The notes beneath the pieces were generated by a model. It had not been told where the DNA came from and did not search any database. It was given only the letters and a program-made list of their open reading frames with translations. The position numbers and the translations under genes were made by a program. A stretch of 64,000 nt of DNA from Shewanella sp. UCD-KL12 (GTDB lineage: Bacteria; Pseudomonadota; Gammaproteobacteria; Enterobacterales; Shewanellaceae): assembly GCF_001957125.1 (NCBI RefSeq), contig NZ_MPHJ01000012.1, forward strand, positions 62,001-126,000, read 5' to 3'. Of the stretch, positions 39,986 through 49,285 are shown piece by piece. Each line of letters opens with the position of its first letter. Within the stretch, counting starts at the first letter, position 1.

Positions 39986-40834
39986 ATGAAAATCATCTAT
40001 GGGTTTTGTCTATATTGTCTATTTCATTCGCTGCTGGCATCAAGCCATGCTCAATTTGATACGCGAGTACAACACTTAAACCATCAACTCGATCTGGCTT
40101 TAACTACTGAACTCGCCTCAAAAACGGAGCAAGCCCAGCTATTTTTACATCGAGGGCAGGTTTATACCGAAGCCTTACATTGGGAGCTTGCTAGGCAAGA
40201 TTTTCAACGTGCAATGGATATCACTGACGATCTTAATATACGTCTTAATATTTGGTTTTACATGGGGAGGATGCGGTTACAATCGGGGATGCCCAGTGAG
40301 GCGCATACACTCTTGTCTAAAGTCATCAAACTCGATCCAAGTTACCAGGCCGCGAGGCTTAATCTAGCACGTACCTTTATCGCGCTCGAGGAGTATAGTG
40401 CGGCTGTCGATGAGATGGATATCTTTATTAGCTCCCTATCAAGGCCTACGCCAGATCAATTCATTGAACGTGCAAATATGGCTATGCTGATTGATGAAGA
40501 GGGAAGTGCATTAGCAGTTGATGGACTCAATGAGGCTGTGGAGCTGTTAGGTCCCATAGTGACGATTGTTGATCTCTTAGTTGAGAGCCATTTAGCTCAA
40601 GGTGAATGGCAAGCAGCAATAAATGCAATCGATATGTTGGCTGAGCGTGTTAAAAGCTTGCCGCGTTGGCAACTTAAATTAGGGGACATTTATCAACAAC
40701 AAAAACGATTTTTAGAGGCACAAACCGCTTATAAAAAAGGCTTAATGACACTCAATAACCAGCCTGCGCATCGCCGTGCAACGGTTGCGAGTAAAGAGAT
40801 GCAAAAACGCCTTGAATTAAAGTTAATAGAGTAA
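39986..40834 (+). CDS. Exported TPR-repeat protein
   Basis: A 282-residue protein with a signal peptide (about 1-22, ending SSHAQ) and several tetratricopeptide-like helices (AQLFLHRGQVYTEALHWELARQDF; MGRMRLQSGMPSEAHTLLSKV; ARLNLARTFIALEEYSAAVDEM; LGDIYQQQKRFLEAQTAYKKG). It starts two bases after the metallophosphatase stop, so the two are almost certainly co-transcribed and translationally coupled. It probably acts as a scaffold or partner of the phosphatase in the periplasm; the specific role is unknown. Confidence 0.8.
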   Translation: MKIIYGFCLYCLFHSLLASSHAQFDTRVQHLNHQLDLALTTELASKTEQAQLFLHRGQVYTEALHWELARQDFQRAMDITDDLNIRLNIWFYMGRMRLQSGMPSEAHTLLSKVIKLDPSYQAARLNLARTFIALEEYSAAVDEMDIFISSLSRPTPDQFIERANMAMLIDEEGSALAVDGLNEAVELLGPIVTIVDLLVESHLAQGEWQAAINAIDMLAERVKSLPRWQLKLGDIYQQQKRFLEAQTAYKKGLMTLNNQPAHRRATVASKEMQKRLELKLIE

Positions 40835-40941
40835 GTGAACTCACGCTAAAAGTGTCATAGCATCGCCATAAGTCGAATACCTCTATCTCCTTAAATTGGG
40901 TATAGTTTTGAGATGAGTTTTACTGTTTCAGGTATCCGTTT

Positions 40942-42813
40942 ATGGACGCAAGCGAACTACAGCCGATTACACAGTTTATCAAAGCCCAAGTGCCTTTCGA
41001 CTCTTTAACCGATAGCGTACTCGAACGTTGTTGTAAAAATCTCACCGTAGGCTATTACAGTAAGGCTTCAGCAATTGTCCCCCTAGATGAAACTCATCCT
41101 CAGCTTTATATCGTGAGAAGTGGTGCTTTTGAAGTAAGAGATAATGAAGGTGAACTGTTAGACAGGCTTGGTGAGGGGGATTACTTTGGTTTTCCCTCAT
41201 TACTTTCTGGGGAGAAAGTCAGTAACCGGGTGCAGATATTAGAAGATGGTCTGGTTTACCACTTAGACCCACAAACATTTGATCATCTGCGAGTGGAATC
41301 ACGCGAGTTTGATCGTTTCTTCAATCGTGCATTTGCAAAACGTTTACGTCATCAAGGTCGTTTTAAAGCTAAAGAACTTGCAACAACGAGTCGAGTCAGT
41401 ACCTTGATGTCTAGAGAACCCTTAGTCATAGATAAGAATGCAAGTATCTCGAAGGCTGCGCAAAAAATGCGCCTAGCACGGGTTTCATCAGTGTTAGTGC
41501 TAGATAACTACAATGAAAAAATAAAGGGCCAGCAGAAACTGTGCGGCATATTAACTGACAGAGATCTGCGTAATCGTGTGCTAGCGGAAGGCTTAGATGG
41601 CCAGCTACCAGTTCACCAAGCGATGACGACTCGACCAAAAAGGTTAACGCCTAACTCACTAGTATTTGAAGCTATGTTATTGATGAGTGAGCATAGTATT
41701 CATCATCTCCCTATCGTAGAGGATGAGATACCTGTAGGTATCTTGACGAGTACAGATATTTTACGTGGACAAAGCTCTCAGCCGTTATTACTGATTGGTG
41801 AAATCGAACGACAAGATACAGTGGCAAGTCTCATCAGTGTCAGTAAGCAGATCCCATTGCTGCTACAAAACCTTATAAGCGCAGACGCTAGGGCTGAGGA
41901 GATAGGTCGGGTTTTAACCTCTGTGACCGATGCGCTGACAAGACGGCTTATCGTGTTGAATCAACAATTACTCGGTGAAGCGCCAATGGCGTTTTGCTGG
42001 CTAGCGTTTGGTTCTCAAGGTCGCCAAGACCAAGCTGCCTGCTCAGATCAAGACAATGGCCTGTTACTTGCTCATGAGCCAGATGCTGCAGCATCAGCCT
42101 ATTTCGAGGCACTATCTAAAGCCGTGTGCGCAGGGCTGGATCAATGTGGCTATATCTATTGCCCAGGGGATGTTATGGCGCAAAACCCTCAATGGCGACT
42201 GACATTGAAACAGTGGCAACAGAAATTTGCGTCCTGGGTGAATACGCCAGAGCCAAAGGCATTAATGCATGCCAGTATCTTTTTTGATATGCGCTCTGTA
42301 TATGGCCCAAGTTCATTGTTTGATAGCTTACAGGATGAGGTGCTGGCAAATACCAAGAATAACGATATATTCCTGGCTGGGATGGCGGGAAATGCCTTAA
42401 TCGAATCACCGCCACTGGGTTTCTTCAAAAAGTTTGTCCTTGAACGTGATGGGCGTGAAGTGAAAGGGATAGATCTTAAACATAAAGGCAATGCATTGAT
42501 TAATGACATTGCCCGTGTTTATGCGTTATCGGCAGGGATCAAAGAGGTTAATACCGCCAAACGGATCCGTGAGCTGATTGAGCTTAATATTATCAATCGA
42601 AAAGATGCGTTAAACTTGGCTGATGCGCATGAATTTATTGCACATATGCGTTTATCCAATCAGGGCTATCAGCATACTCACTCCCAAGAGATCTCAAACT
42701 ATTTAAAGCCACAACACCTCTCCTCACTCGTTCGCCATCAACTTAGAGATGCTTTTAAGGTCGTTCATGACGCTCAGGCTGGGATTAAACTCAAATTTAC
42801 TCGGAGTTTTTAA
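40942..42813 (+). CDS. cNMP-binding / CBS / DUF294 nucleotidyltransferase-like protein
   Basis: A 623-residue cytoplasmic signalling protein. Residues ~15-140 form a cyclic-nucleotide-binding-like domain (AIVPLDETHPQLYIVRSGAF, LGEGDYFGFPSLLSGE). Two CBS domains occupy ~150-280. A DUF294 nucleotidyltransferase fold at ~310-450 has GSQGRQDQAACSDQDNG as its GS-x-D-type motif, and the DUF294 C-terminal domain covers ~480-615. It resembles the GlnD-type nucleotidyltransferase core, but the substrate is unknown. This gene and the exonuclease that follows are usually found beside the DUF4212/symporter pair, as recalled from other gammaproteobacteria; here ~5 kb intervene. Confidence 0.88.
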   Translation: MDASELQPITQFIKAQVPFDSLTDSVLERCCKNLTVGYYSKASAIVPLDETHPQLYIVRSGAFEVRDNEGELLDRLGEGDYFGFPSLLSGEKVSNRVQILEDGLVYHLDPQTFDHLRVESREFDRFFNRAFAKRLRHQGRFKAKELATTSRVSTLMSREPLVIDKNASISKAAQKMRLARVSSVLVLDNYNEKIKGQQKLCGILTDRDLRNRVLAEGLDGQLPVHQAMTTRPKRLTPNSLVFEAMLLMSEHSIHHLPIVEDEIPVGILTSTDILRGQSSQPLLLIGEIERQDTVASLISVSKQIPLLLQNLISADARAEEIGRVLTSVTDALTRRLIVLNQQLLGEAPMAFCWLAFGSQGRQDQAACSDQDNGLLLAHEPDAAASAYFEALSKAVCAGLDQCGYIYCPGDVMAQNPQWRLTLKQWQQKFASWVNTPEPKALMHASIFFDMRSVYGPSSLFDSLQDEVLANTKNNDIFLAGMAGNALIESPPLGFFKKFVLERDGREVKGIDLKHKGNALINDIARVYALSAGIKEVNTAKRIRELIELNIINRKDALNLADAHEFIAHMRLSNQGYQHTHSQEISNYLKPQHLSSLVRHQLRDAFKVVHDAQAGIKLKFTRSF

Positions 42814-42867
42814 CATGATTTGCGGTGTTCAATTCGCTTCTGAGCTTAACTGCACTCGGAGTGCTAA

Positions 42868-43554
42868 ATGGTGATAACTCAGCTTTATAAGTCGACACTC
42901 TGTTGGCGCGCGTTTAAGACTCGCTCAGAACTGATGAAGGGCTATTATCGAGACTTGATGCCTGTCATTGCACAAGACTTTGATCACTCCTCCTTGATTG
43001 CTGTCGATTTAGAGATGACAGGACTTGATCCTATTAACGACCAGATCCTCAGCATAGGGTTAATTCCCATAGAGAATAATCTACTTGCGCTCGATAAGGC
43101 GGAGCAAAAATTAATAAAAGTAGATGGCGGGGTCGGTCAAAGTGCGGTGATCCATGGCATTTTAGATAATCACTTAGACGATGCTATCGACATTAAAGAG
43201 GCAATAACTTGGTTTCTTGAAAGAACGCAGGGCAAGATGCTGGTGGCACACCATGCACCATTAGATTTAAGTTTTTTACAAAATGCGATTTCAAGTTGTA
43301 TTGGTGAGCCGGTAAAACTATTAGCGATTGATACCTTAGCGGTAGAGCGAAAACGACTACTGAGAAAGCATGACTTACTGAAGGAGGGAACATTGAGGCT
43401 AGGTGCCTGCCGAGTGCGGTATGGCTTGCCTGTATACGCTGCGCATAATGCTTTGGTTGACGCACTTGCTTGTGGTGAACTCCTGCTTGCTCAGGCTGCG
43501 GCTATCGGTCAAGGCGAGAGGCTAAAGCTTGCAGAGTTGCTTGCCATAAAATGA
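42868..43554 (+). CDS. DEDDh 3'-5' exonuclease (DNA polymerase III epsilon-like)
   Basis: A 228-residue exonuclease of the DnaQ superfamily. Exo I is AVDLEMTGLDP near residue 45, Exo II is HHAPLDLSFL near 127, and Exo III is AHNALVDALACGELLL near 191, so the four acidic residues and the catalytic His are all present. It lacks the extra domains of replicative epsilon and is not paired with a polymerase gene. It is co-directional with and 54 bases after the DUF294 gene. The substrate (DNA, RNA or small oligonucleotides) cannot be told. Confidence 0.88.
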   Translation: MVITQLYKSTLCWRAFKTRSELMKGYYRDLMPVIAQDFDHSSLIAVDLEMTGLDPINDQILSIGLIPIENNLLALDKAEQKLIKVDGGVGQSAVIHGILDNHLDDAIDIKEAITWFLERTQGKMLVAHHAPLDLSFLQNAISSCIGEPVKLLAIDTLAVERKRLLRKHDLLKEGTLRLGACRVRYGLPVYAAHNALVDALACGELLLAQAAAIGQGERLKLAELLAIK

Positions 43555-43682
43555 GCTCTCATAAATATGACGATATCCGTCAAGCAGTAAGCGAAACACA
43601 AAAATAGTTACAAAGTTAATATTCACATCTTTAGGTTAACTGATTAGGCTCAATATTAAGCTACTTTCTCAGAGACTTATCT

Positions 43683-44264
43683 ATGGCTTTACCTCTTCTA
43701 TTAGTGGGTGGTGCACTTGGCGCGGCAATACTGGCTGATCAACGTGAAAAACGACATGCTTTAGAGCGCCAGCGTCATAGTGGTGTTGACCCCCAACAGC
43801 TAAATGGCAAAGCAGTTGGTTTACACCCAAGCCTTTGGCAAAGCGGCCATAAGCAAGTAAAGCCAAAGCCTGGGGCAATAATATGCTGCTTTGTATACGG
43901 TGTCATCGAGCACACTGGCATTTGGCTTGATGATAATACTTTAATAGAGCTTCATGGTAATGGGCTTATTCGCGCGGTCTCAACAGCACGATTTTTAGCT
44001 GGTCGAACAGGTACCAAAATTTATGTGGCTTGCAATCATGCTCATCAGCCACTTATCGATGGGGAGGTGCTGCATCGTGCTGAGATGGAAATTTTTAGTT
44101 ACCGTGAATATGACCTATTTGATAATAACTGCCACCGTTTTGTCTGGTCTTGTCTTAGTGGCGTAGAGGAGTCACTGCCAAGCTTTAACGATTTCAATAA
44201 GAAATTAGCGCAATATTTTGAGCAGAGTATCTATTGGGACGAGGCGTTAATCGATATTCGGTAA
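43683..44264 (+). CDS. LRAT-like (NlpC/P60 superfamily) hypothetical protein
   Basis: A 193-residue protein with a short hydrophobic N-terminus (LPLLLVGGALGAAILA) that may be a membrane anchor. Residues ~60-165 match the pattern of the LRAT-type permuted NlpC/P60 fold: PKPGAIICC, the histidine of EHTGIWLDDN (H77), ELHGNG (H91) and the nucleophile region DNNCHRFVW (C150). Relatives include acyltransferases and thiol hydrolases. The catalytic triad H77/H91/C150 looks intact, but the substrate is unknown. It is 128 bases after the exonuclease. Confidence 0.7.
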   Translation: MALPLLLVGGALGAAILADQREKRHALERQRHSGVDPQQLNGKAVGLHPSLWQSGHKQVKPKPGAIICCFVYGVIEHTGIWLDDNTLIELHGNGLIRAVSTARFLAGRTGTKIYVACNHAHQPLIDGEVLHRAEMEIFSYREYDLFDNNCHRFVWSCLSGVEESLPSFNDFNKKLAQYFEQSIYWDEALIDIR

Positions 44265-44723
44265 AGCCTATTACTGTTCATATATGAGTTAGATTGTTTA
44301 ATAATCGAAACAATAGAGTTAAAGCACTAGTCCATGGCACGGCAATTTCAGTTAAGTGATGATGATTTCACTTTAATCACAGCTTAATATGTGGATGAAT
44401 CTGATAACTAATGTAAATAACTAATACCCGATCGAGATTGACAGCCCCGCAGAGCTCCATTTTCACAACAAAATTATTGACCTCAGCCCCACTTCTTGAA
44501 ATTTATTGACCCACAACTCAAATATCTTGGTATTGTTGATTGGTTTTGAGAACATTAGCAAGATGCCTGATTATGGTTTTTACCCATTTGAAGGGCGCAT
44601 TTGACCCTATGCGATATTTTGTTATATCTGAACGAACTAAAAATTATTAGCTATTGCATGACTGAGTTTATACCTTAGGCATCAGCAAATAGAAAACATC
44701 ACCATCTACACCAGGAAAACACT
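44265..44723. other. Intergenic region upstream of pntA
   Basis: About 460 AT-rich bases with no ORF or repeat family. Two similar segments, AAATTATTGACCTCAGCCCC (~44469) and AAATTTATTGACCCACAACT (~44498), may hold -35 elements for pntAB. Confidence 0.35.
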
Positions 44724-46268
44724 ATGCAAATCGGAATACCAAAGGAGATCCTCGCGCAGGAGAGCCGGGTAGCCGCGACACCAGCCACTGTAGTTCAGCT
44801 TAAGAAATTAGGCTTCAGTGTTGTTGTCCAAAGCGGTGCCGGAGCGGCAGCTAACTTTAAAGATGAAGCGTATCAAGAAGCAGGTGCTGACATCGTTAGC
44901 CTTGAAGATGCATTTCATGCCGATCTCATACTTAAAGTGAATGCGCCGACTATCAACAGTGATACGGGCGTTGACGAAGTTGATCTACTTAAAGCCGGTG
45001 CGACAGTTGCAAGTTTTGCATGGCCGGCTCAAAACCCTGAGTTGTTAGAAAAATTTAAAGCTAAGGGGATTAACTTACTGGCGATGGATATGGTGCCGCG
45101 TATTTCGCGTGCGCAATCTCTCGATGCTCGAAGCTCTTTAGCTAATGTCGATGGATACCGTGCAGTAATTGAAGCTGCTAATCATTTTGGTCGATTTTTT
45201 ACCGGTCAAATAACTGCAGCAGGTAAAGTGCCGCCAGCAAAAGTATTGATTATTGGTGCAGGTGTTGCAGGACTCTCAGCATTAGGTGCTGCAGGTAGCT
45301 TAGGTGCTATCGTGCGTGCTTTTGATACTCGCCCTGAAGTGAAAGAGCAGATCAACTCAATGGGTGCTGAGTTTCTTGAGCTAGATTTTGAAGAGGAATC
45401 TGGTTCTGGTGACGGTTACGCGAAGGTGATGAGTAAAGAGTTTATCGATGCTGAAATGGCGCTGTTCCGCGAACAAGCCAAAGATGTCGATATTATTATC
45501 ACTACCGCCCTTATTCCTGGCAAGCCAGCACCAAAACTTATCCTAGAGGATATGGTTGGCTTAATGAAGCCTGGTAGCGTGATTGTCGATCTGGCTGCTG
45601 CTAATGGCGGTAACTGTGAACTGACAGTACCAGGTGAAGTTGCTGTTGTTAATGATGTCACGATTATCGGTTATACAGAGCTATCTCGTCGTCTACCTAC
45701 TCAAGCAAGCCAACTATATGGTACTAACTTAGTTAACCTGCTCAAGTTGATGGTGCCAGAAAAAGATGGCAAGTATGAAATTAACTTTGATGATGAAGTG
45801 ATTCGAGGCGTAACAGCGGTAAAAGAGGGGGAGATCACTTTCCCACCACCTGCGATTCAGGTGAGTGCGCAGCCTCAAGCCAAAGTTGAAGAAGCGGAAG
45901 TTGTTGTTGAAGAGAAACCGAAAAATCCTTGGATTAAGCCAGCTATTGCAGTTGTTGCTGCAGGACTATTTGGTCTGATTGCTAATAATGCACCTGCAGA
46001 TTTTCTGCAGCACTTTAGTGTGTTCGTTCTCTCTTGTGTTGTTGGTTACTACGTCGTTTGGAATGTGAGTCATTCACTGCATACCCCGTTGATGAGTGTG
46101 ACCAATGCAATTAGTGGCATTATCGTAGTGGGGGCGCTTGTTCAGATGAACAGTGATAATACTGCGGTGCTGATTATGTCTGGTATTGCCATTTTGATTG
46201 CTTCAATTAACATCGCCGGTGGTTTCACCGTGACTCAGCGTATGCTGAAGATGTTCCGTAAAGACTAA
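44724..46268 (+). CDS. pntA: NAD(P) transhydrogenase subunit alpha
   Basis: Proton-translocating transhydrogenase alpha subunit; hydride transfer between NADH and NADP+ is driven by the proton gradient. The 514-residue chain begins [20 protein letters not shown]. It has the NAD-binding Rossmann motif [18 protein letters not shown] near 171, then [18 protein letters not shown]. Membrane segments lie in the last ~110 residues after an acidic linker near 385-400. It ends 12 bases before pntB, the standard two-gene arrangement. Confidence 0.97.
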   Translation: MQIGIPKEILAQESRVAATPATVVQLKKLGFSVVVQSGAGAAANFKDEAYQEAGADIVSLEDAFHADLILKVNAPTINSDTGVDEVDLLKAGATVASFAWPAQNPELLEKFKAKGINLLAMDMVPRISRAQSLDARSSLANVDGYRAVIEAANHFGRFFTGQITAAGKVPPAKVLIIGAGVAGLSALGAAGSLGAIVRAFDTRPEVKEQINSMGAEFLELDFEEESGSGDGYAKVMSKEFIDAEMALFREQAKDVDIIITTALIPGKPAPKLILEDMVGLMKPGSVIVDLAAANGGNCELTVPGEVAVVNDVTIIGYTELSRRLPTQASQLYGTNLVNLLKLMVPEKDGKYEINFDDEVIRGVTAVKEGEITFPPPAIQVSAQPQAKVEEAEVVVEEKPKNPWIKPAIAVVAAGLFGLIANNAPADFLQHFSVFVLSCVVGYYVVWNVSHSLHTPLMSVTNAISGIIVVGALVQMNSDNTAVLIMSGIAILIASINIAGGFTVTQRMLKMFRKD

Positions 46269-46280
46269 GGAGAGATAATA

Positions 46281-47681
46281 ATGTCTATAGGATTAGTTAC
46301 TGCAGCTTATCTAGTTGCTGCCGTACTGTTTATCTTTAGTCTTGCTGGCTTAAGTAAACAAGAAACTGCCCAAAGGGGTAATATTTTGGGTATCGTGGGT
46401 ATGGTGATTGCTATTGTAGCAACACTTGCTAGTACTCAAATTGATGGTAACAGTTGGATTGTTACTGGTGCAATGGCTATCGGTGCCGCTATCGGTATCC
46501 GTTTGGCACTCAAAGTTGAAATGACTGAGATGCCTGAGCTGGTGGCTATACTTCACAGCTTTGTAGGTTTAGCGGCTGTATTAGTTGGCTTTTCAAGCAC
46601 AGTTGATCATGGCAGTTTAATGGATGCGGTCACAGGCGCTATCGACCCTGTTGCAAAAAGTATCCATGATGTTGAGGTCTTTCTTGGGATCTTTATCGGT
46701 GGTGTAACGTTCACCGGTTCTATTGTCGCATTTGCTAAGCTGCGCGGCCTAGTCAGCAGTTCGCCTAAAGCACTCCCTGGTGCTCATAAGCTAAACCTGG
46801 CCATGCTGATTGTATCGGTTGCCTTAGGCATCTATTTTATGCAGACCGATGCTATCGGTGCTTTGGTTATTGTCACTCTGATCTCCTTCGTGTTCGGTTA
46901 CAACTTAGTTTCCGCTATCGGTGGTGCTGACATGCCAGTTGTTGTTTCAATGCTCAACTCCTATTCAGGTTGGGCTGCGGCAGCAGCAGGTTTCATGTTA
47001 GGCAATGATCTATTGATTATTACTGGTGCATTAGTGGGTAGCTCGGGTGCAATCCTGTCCTATATCATGTGTAAAGCGATGAACCGCTCGTTCATCTCTG
47101 TGATATTAGGTGGCTTTGGCGCAGAAGGCGGTACCGTGGTTATCGCTGATGGTGAACAAGGCGAGCATCGTGAGACGCAAGCTGAAGATGTCGCAGAAAT
47201 GCTTAAAAACGCACGTAGCGTTATCATCGCGCCAGGCTATGGTATGGCTGTTGCTCAAGCACAATATCCAGTTGCTGAGATAACACAAAAGCTACGTGAT
47301 CGTGGTGTGAAAGTGCGCTTTGCTATACACCCGGTTGCAGGTCGTCTACCAGGACACATGAATGTTTTGCTTGCTGAAGCAAAGCTGCCATATGACATTG
47401 TGATGGAGATGGACGAGATAAATGAAGACTTCGGTGATACCGATGTTGTTCTCGTGATTGGTGCAAATGATACCGTTAACCCTGCAGCTAAAGAGCCTGG
47501 AAGCCCGATTGCGGGTATGCCGGTCCTTGAGGTGTGGAATGCTGAGAATGTTGTGGTATTTAAACGTTCTATGGCTACAGGTTATGCTGGTGTACAGAAC
47601 CCACTCTTCTTTAAAGAGAATACTGAGATGCTATTTGGAGATGCGAAAGCATCTGTATCTAAGATCTTAGCGAGTATCTAA
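46281..47681 (+). CDS. pntB: NAD(P) transhydrogenase subunit beta
   Basis: Beta subunit with about nine membrane segments in the first 260 residues and the NADP(H)-binding domain III from ~290. Conserved elements include [15 protein letters not shown] and [22 protein letters not shown]. The C-terminal [15 protein letters not shown] and [18 protein letters not shown] are NADP-binding landmarks. GGAG precedes the start. A strong terminator follows. Confidence 0.97.
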   Translation: MSIGLVTAAYLVAAVLFIFSLAGLSKQETAQRGNILGIVGMVIAIVATLASTQIDGNSWIVTGAMAIGAAIGIRLALKVEMTEMPELVAILHSFVGLAAVLVGFSSTVDHGSLMDAVTGAIDPVAKSIHDVEVFLGIFIGGVTFTGSIVAFAKLRGLVSSSPKALPGAHKLNLAMLIVSVALGIYFMQTDAIGALVIVTLISFVFGYNLVSAIGGADMPVVVSMLNSYSGWAAAAAGFMLGNDLLIITGALVGSSGAILSYIMCKAMNRSFISVILGGFGAEGGTVVIADGEQGEHRETQAEDVAEMLKNARSVIIAPGYGMAVAQAQYPVAEITQKLRDRGVKVRFAIHPVAGRLPGHMNVLLAEAKLPYDIVMEMDEINEDFGDTDVVLVIGANDTVNPAAKEPGSPIAGMPVLEVWNAENVVVFKRSMATGYAGVQNPLFFKENTEMLFGDAKASVSKILASI

Positions 47682-47723
47682 AATCAATAAGTAGCGTTTA
47701 TACGTTTACTTAAGATGATATTG

Positions 47724-47753
47724 AAATGCCAGTCAGTAATGACTGGCATTTTT
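47724..47753 (+). terminator. Terminator after pntB
   Basis: A perfect 12-base stem AAATGCCAGTCA / TGACTGGCATTT with loop GTAA and more T after it. Confidence 0.93.
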
Positions 47754-47758
47754 GTTTT

Positions 47759-48008
47759 CAACCCTAAACCACCTACTTCAGTAGGTGGTTATCATCTATA
47801 GGCTTTGCCTGAAGTCGTAAATAGAGCCTTTTTATGCCGAACTTTGTGCAGAGGTTTAGTGAATAGTGCAGTGCAAGCTTCTAAATCAGGGATGATTTAG
47901 TAGAGCCTATAGGGATATATCAACGGCGACTTGCAGGTGCACAGTAACTAAAGCTCCCTTATAGGGAGTCATTTTAAAGCCACCTTCTTTAGAAGGTGGA
48001 TTATTTAC
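47759..48008 (+). mobile_element. IS200/IS605-like non-autonomous element, copy A
   Basis: About 250 bp with a left-end hairpin CCACCTAC-TTCA-GTAGGTGG (47769-47788) and a right-end hairpin CCACCTTCT-TT-AGAAGGTGG (47980-47999), then ATTATTTAC. No ORF lies inside. Terminal hairpins without inverted repeats of the ends fit IS200/IS605-type elements that have lost their genes. The interior shows nested pairings: GAGGTTTAGT (47851) with ACTAAAGCTC (47947), TGCAAG (47872) with CTTGCA (47930), and CTAAATCA-GGGA-TGATTTAG (47881-47900). Confidence 0.65.
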
Positions 48009-48011
48009 TTT

Positions 48012-48386
48012 CAGCCCTAAACCACCTATTTCAGTCGGTGGTTATCATCAATTAGGCTTTGCCTGAAAGTATCTTGTTAAAGTGAGACCATCTGGGGTGA
48101 GTCGATTATTGTATCTATGGGGTACACAGCTTATAAGTTCATCCAGGTTTAGCCTTTTTATGCCAGATGTTGTGCAGAGGTTTAGCGAGTAGTGGGGTGC
48201 AAGCTGCTAAATCAGTACTGGAAATGCTTCATACATTTACCTGCATTCCAAGCCATCCATAGCGGTCAATGATTTAGTTGCGCCTATAGTGGTATTTTTA
48301 TGGCGACTTGCAGGCGCACGCTAGCTAAAGCTCCCTTCTTAGGCCGAAATTTCAAAATCACTTTCTTCAAAAGGTAGATTCTTTAC
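48012..48386 (+). mobile_element. IS200/IS605-like non-autonomous element, copy B (in tandem with A)
   Basis: About 375 bp starting CAGCCCTAAACCACC immediately after copy A. The left hairpin is CCACC-N10-GGTGG. The right hairpin is degenerate, ending AAAGGTAGATTCTTTAC. It shares the interior of A but has a ~90-bp insertion near 48060-48150 and a ~50-bp larger hairpin loop at 48215-48262. The outer pairing is GAGGTTTAGC (48177) with GCTAAAGCTC (48324), a compensated change relative to copy A. Confidence 0.6.
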
Positions 48387-48661
48387 ATATATTCCACAAT
48401 GTGGAATTGCTATCGCATGGTGGAATGGGATATTAGATTGAATATCTTATTCTATCGTGTATGTTGGGTTTTAGAGTCATCGGTTTATTTGCATTAAGTT
48501 TGGGCTTTATAAAACTTAAGTTTGAATGTTTGGTATTTAAGCTGATCTAAGTTTACTGTTTAATCATTTTATCAGTCGGAATTGTTTAGTATCTCTGCGA
48601 GCACTAGAACTTCCTTAAGCTGACTCGGTCATTAGCGTATTAATATAGATAAGGAAGTATT

Positions 48662-48841
48662 ATGAACAATTCAAAAAAAGTCGTTTTAAGAAATGATCAG
48701 AATAATCACCTTGATGATCAGATTGAAGGTTTTGGGGAATTCAGCATCACAAGCGTAATAAAAAAAGAGTATGAGGCTTATTATATTGAAGCAAATATGA
48801 GCGATGATGTGACTTGGAACTATGTGCGTGGTTATAACTAA
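48662..48841 (+). CDS. Hypothetical 59-residue protein
   Basis: A small ORF beginning MNNSKKVVLRNDQNNHLDDQ and ending DVTWNYVRGYN. A well-placed ribosome site (AAGGAAG, five bases before ATG) and a perfect terminator 86 bases downstream support its being a real gene. The protein is soluble, acidic and aromatic-rich near the end, without a signal peptide or known domain. It lies between IS200/IS605-like copies B and C. Function unknown. Confidence 0.5.
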   Translation: MNNSKKVVLRNDQNNHLDDQIEGFGEFSITSVIKKEYEAYYIEANMSDDVTWNYVRGYN

Positions 48842-48927
48842 AGGCTAATAAAGTGGCCAACACCCTTGGATAAAACGCTTCTTATTCACTATCCATGGAG
48901 TTCGAAGATAGAGATATCCTAAAATAT

Positions 48928-48956
48928 AATACCAGCCTAGGCTGGTATTTTTATTT
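48928..48956. terminator. Bidirectional terminator after the 59-residue ORF
   Basis: The perfect palindrome AATACCAGCC-TA-GGCTGGTATT flanked by A-rich and T-rich sequence. It is almost identical to the hairpin at 52061-52086 beside the ketoacyl synthase gene, consistent with a duplication. Confidence 0.85.
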
Positions 48957-48957
48957 A

Positions 48958-49269
48958 CAGCTCTAAACCAACGACTTCAGTAAGTGGCTATCATCCATAG
49001 CCTTGCCTGAAGTCGTTAATAGCTCCTTTTTATGTCGAATGTTGAGCAGAGGTATAGCGAGTCGTGCAGTGCAAGCTGCTAAATCAGTGCTGGAAATGTT
49101 CCATACGTTTATCTGCATTCCAAGCCATCCTTAGCGGTCGATGATTTAGCAGAGCCTATAGGGATATTAACGGCGACTTGCAGCTGCACGATAGCTAAAG
49201 CTCCCTTGGAGTGACTCATTTTAAAGGCACAATGTTCAAGGTACCTTCTTCAGTAGGTGGTTATTATTT
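48958..49269 (+). mobile_element. IS200/IS605-like non-autonomous element, copy C
   Basis: About 312 bp starting CAGCTCTAAACCAACGACTT and ending near GTAGGTGGTTATTATTT. It contains the full-length internal hairpin (TGCTAAATCA ... TGATTTAGCA enclosing GGAAATG ... CATTCC) and the composite outer stem GTGCAG/TGCAAG with CTTGCA/CTGCAC. It lies between the terminator at 48928 and the decayed ketoacyl synthase fragment. The intact paralogous locus at 52061-52132 has terminator and gene end directly adjacent, so this copy appears to have inserted between them. Confidence 0.65.
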
Positions 49270-49285
49270 AAGTTTTCTTTACTTA

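Noticed and set aside
47759-49269. A CRISPR array suggested by recurring hairpins
   Set aside because: Repeats are 250-375 bp, not 25-40 bp, with only three copies and no spacers or cas genes.
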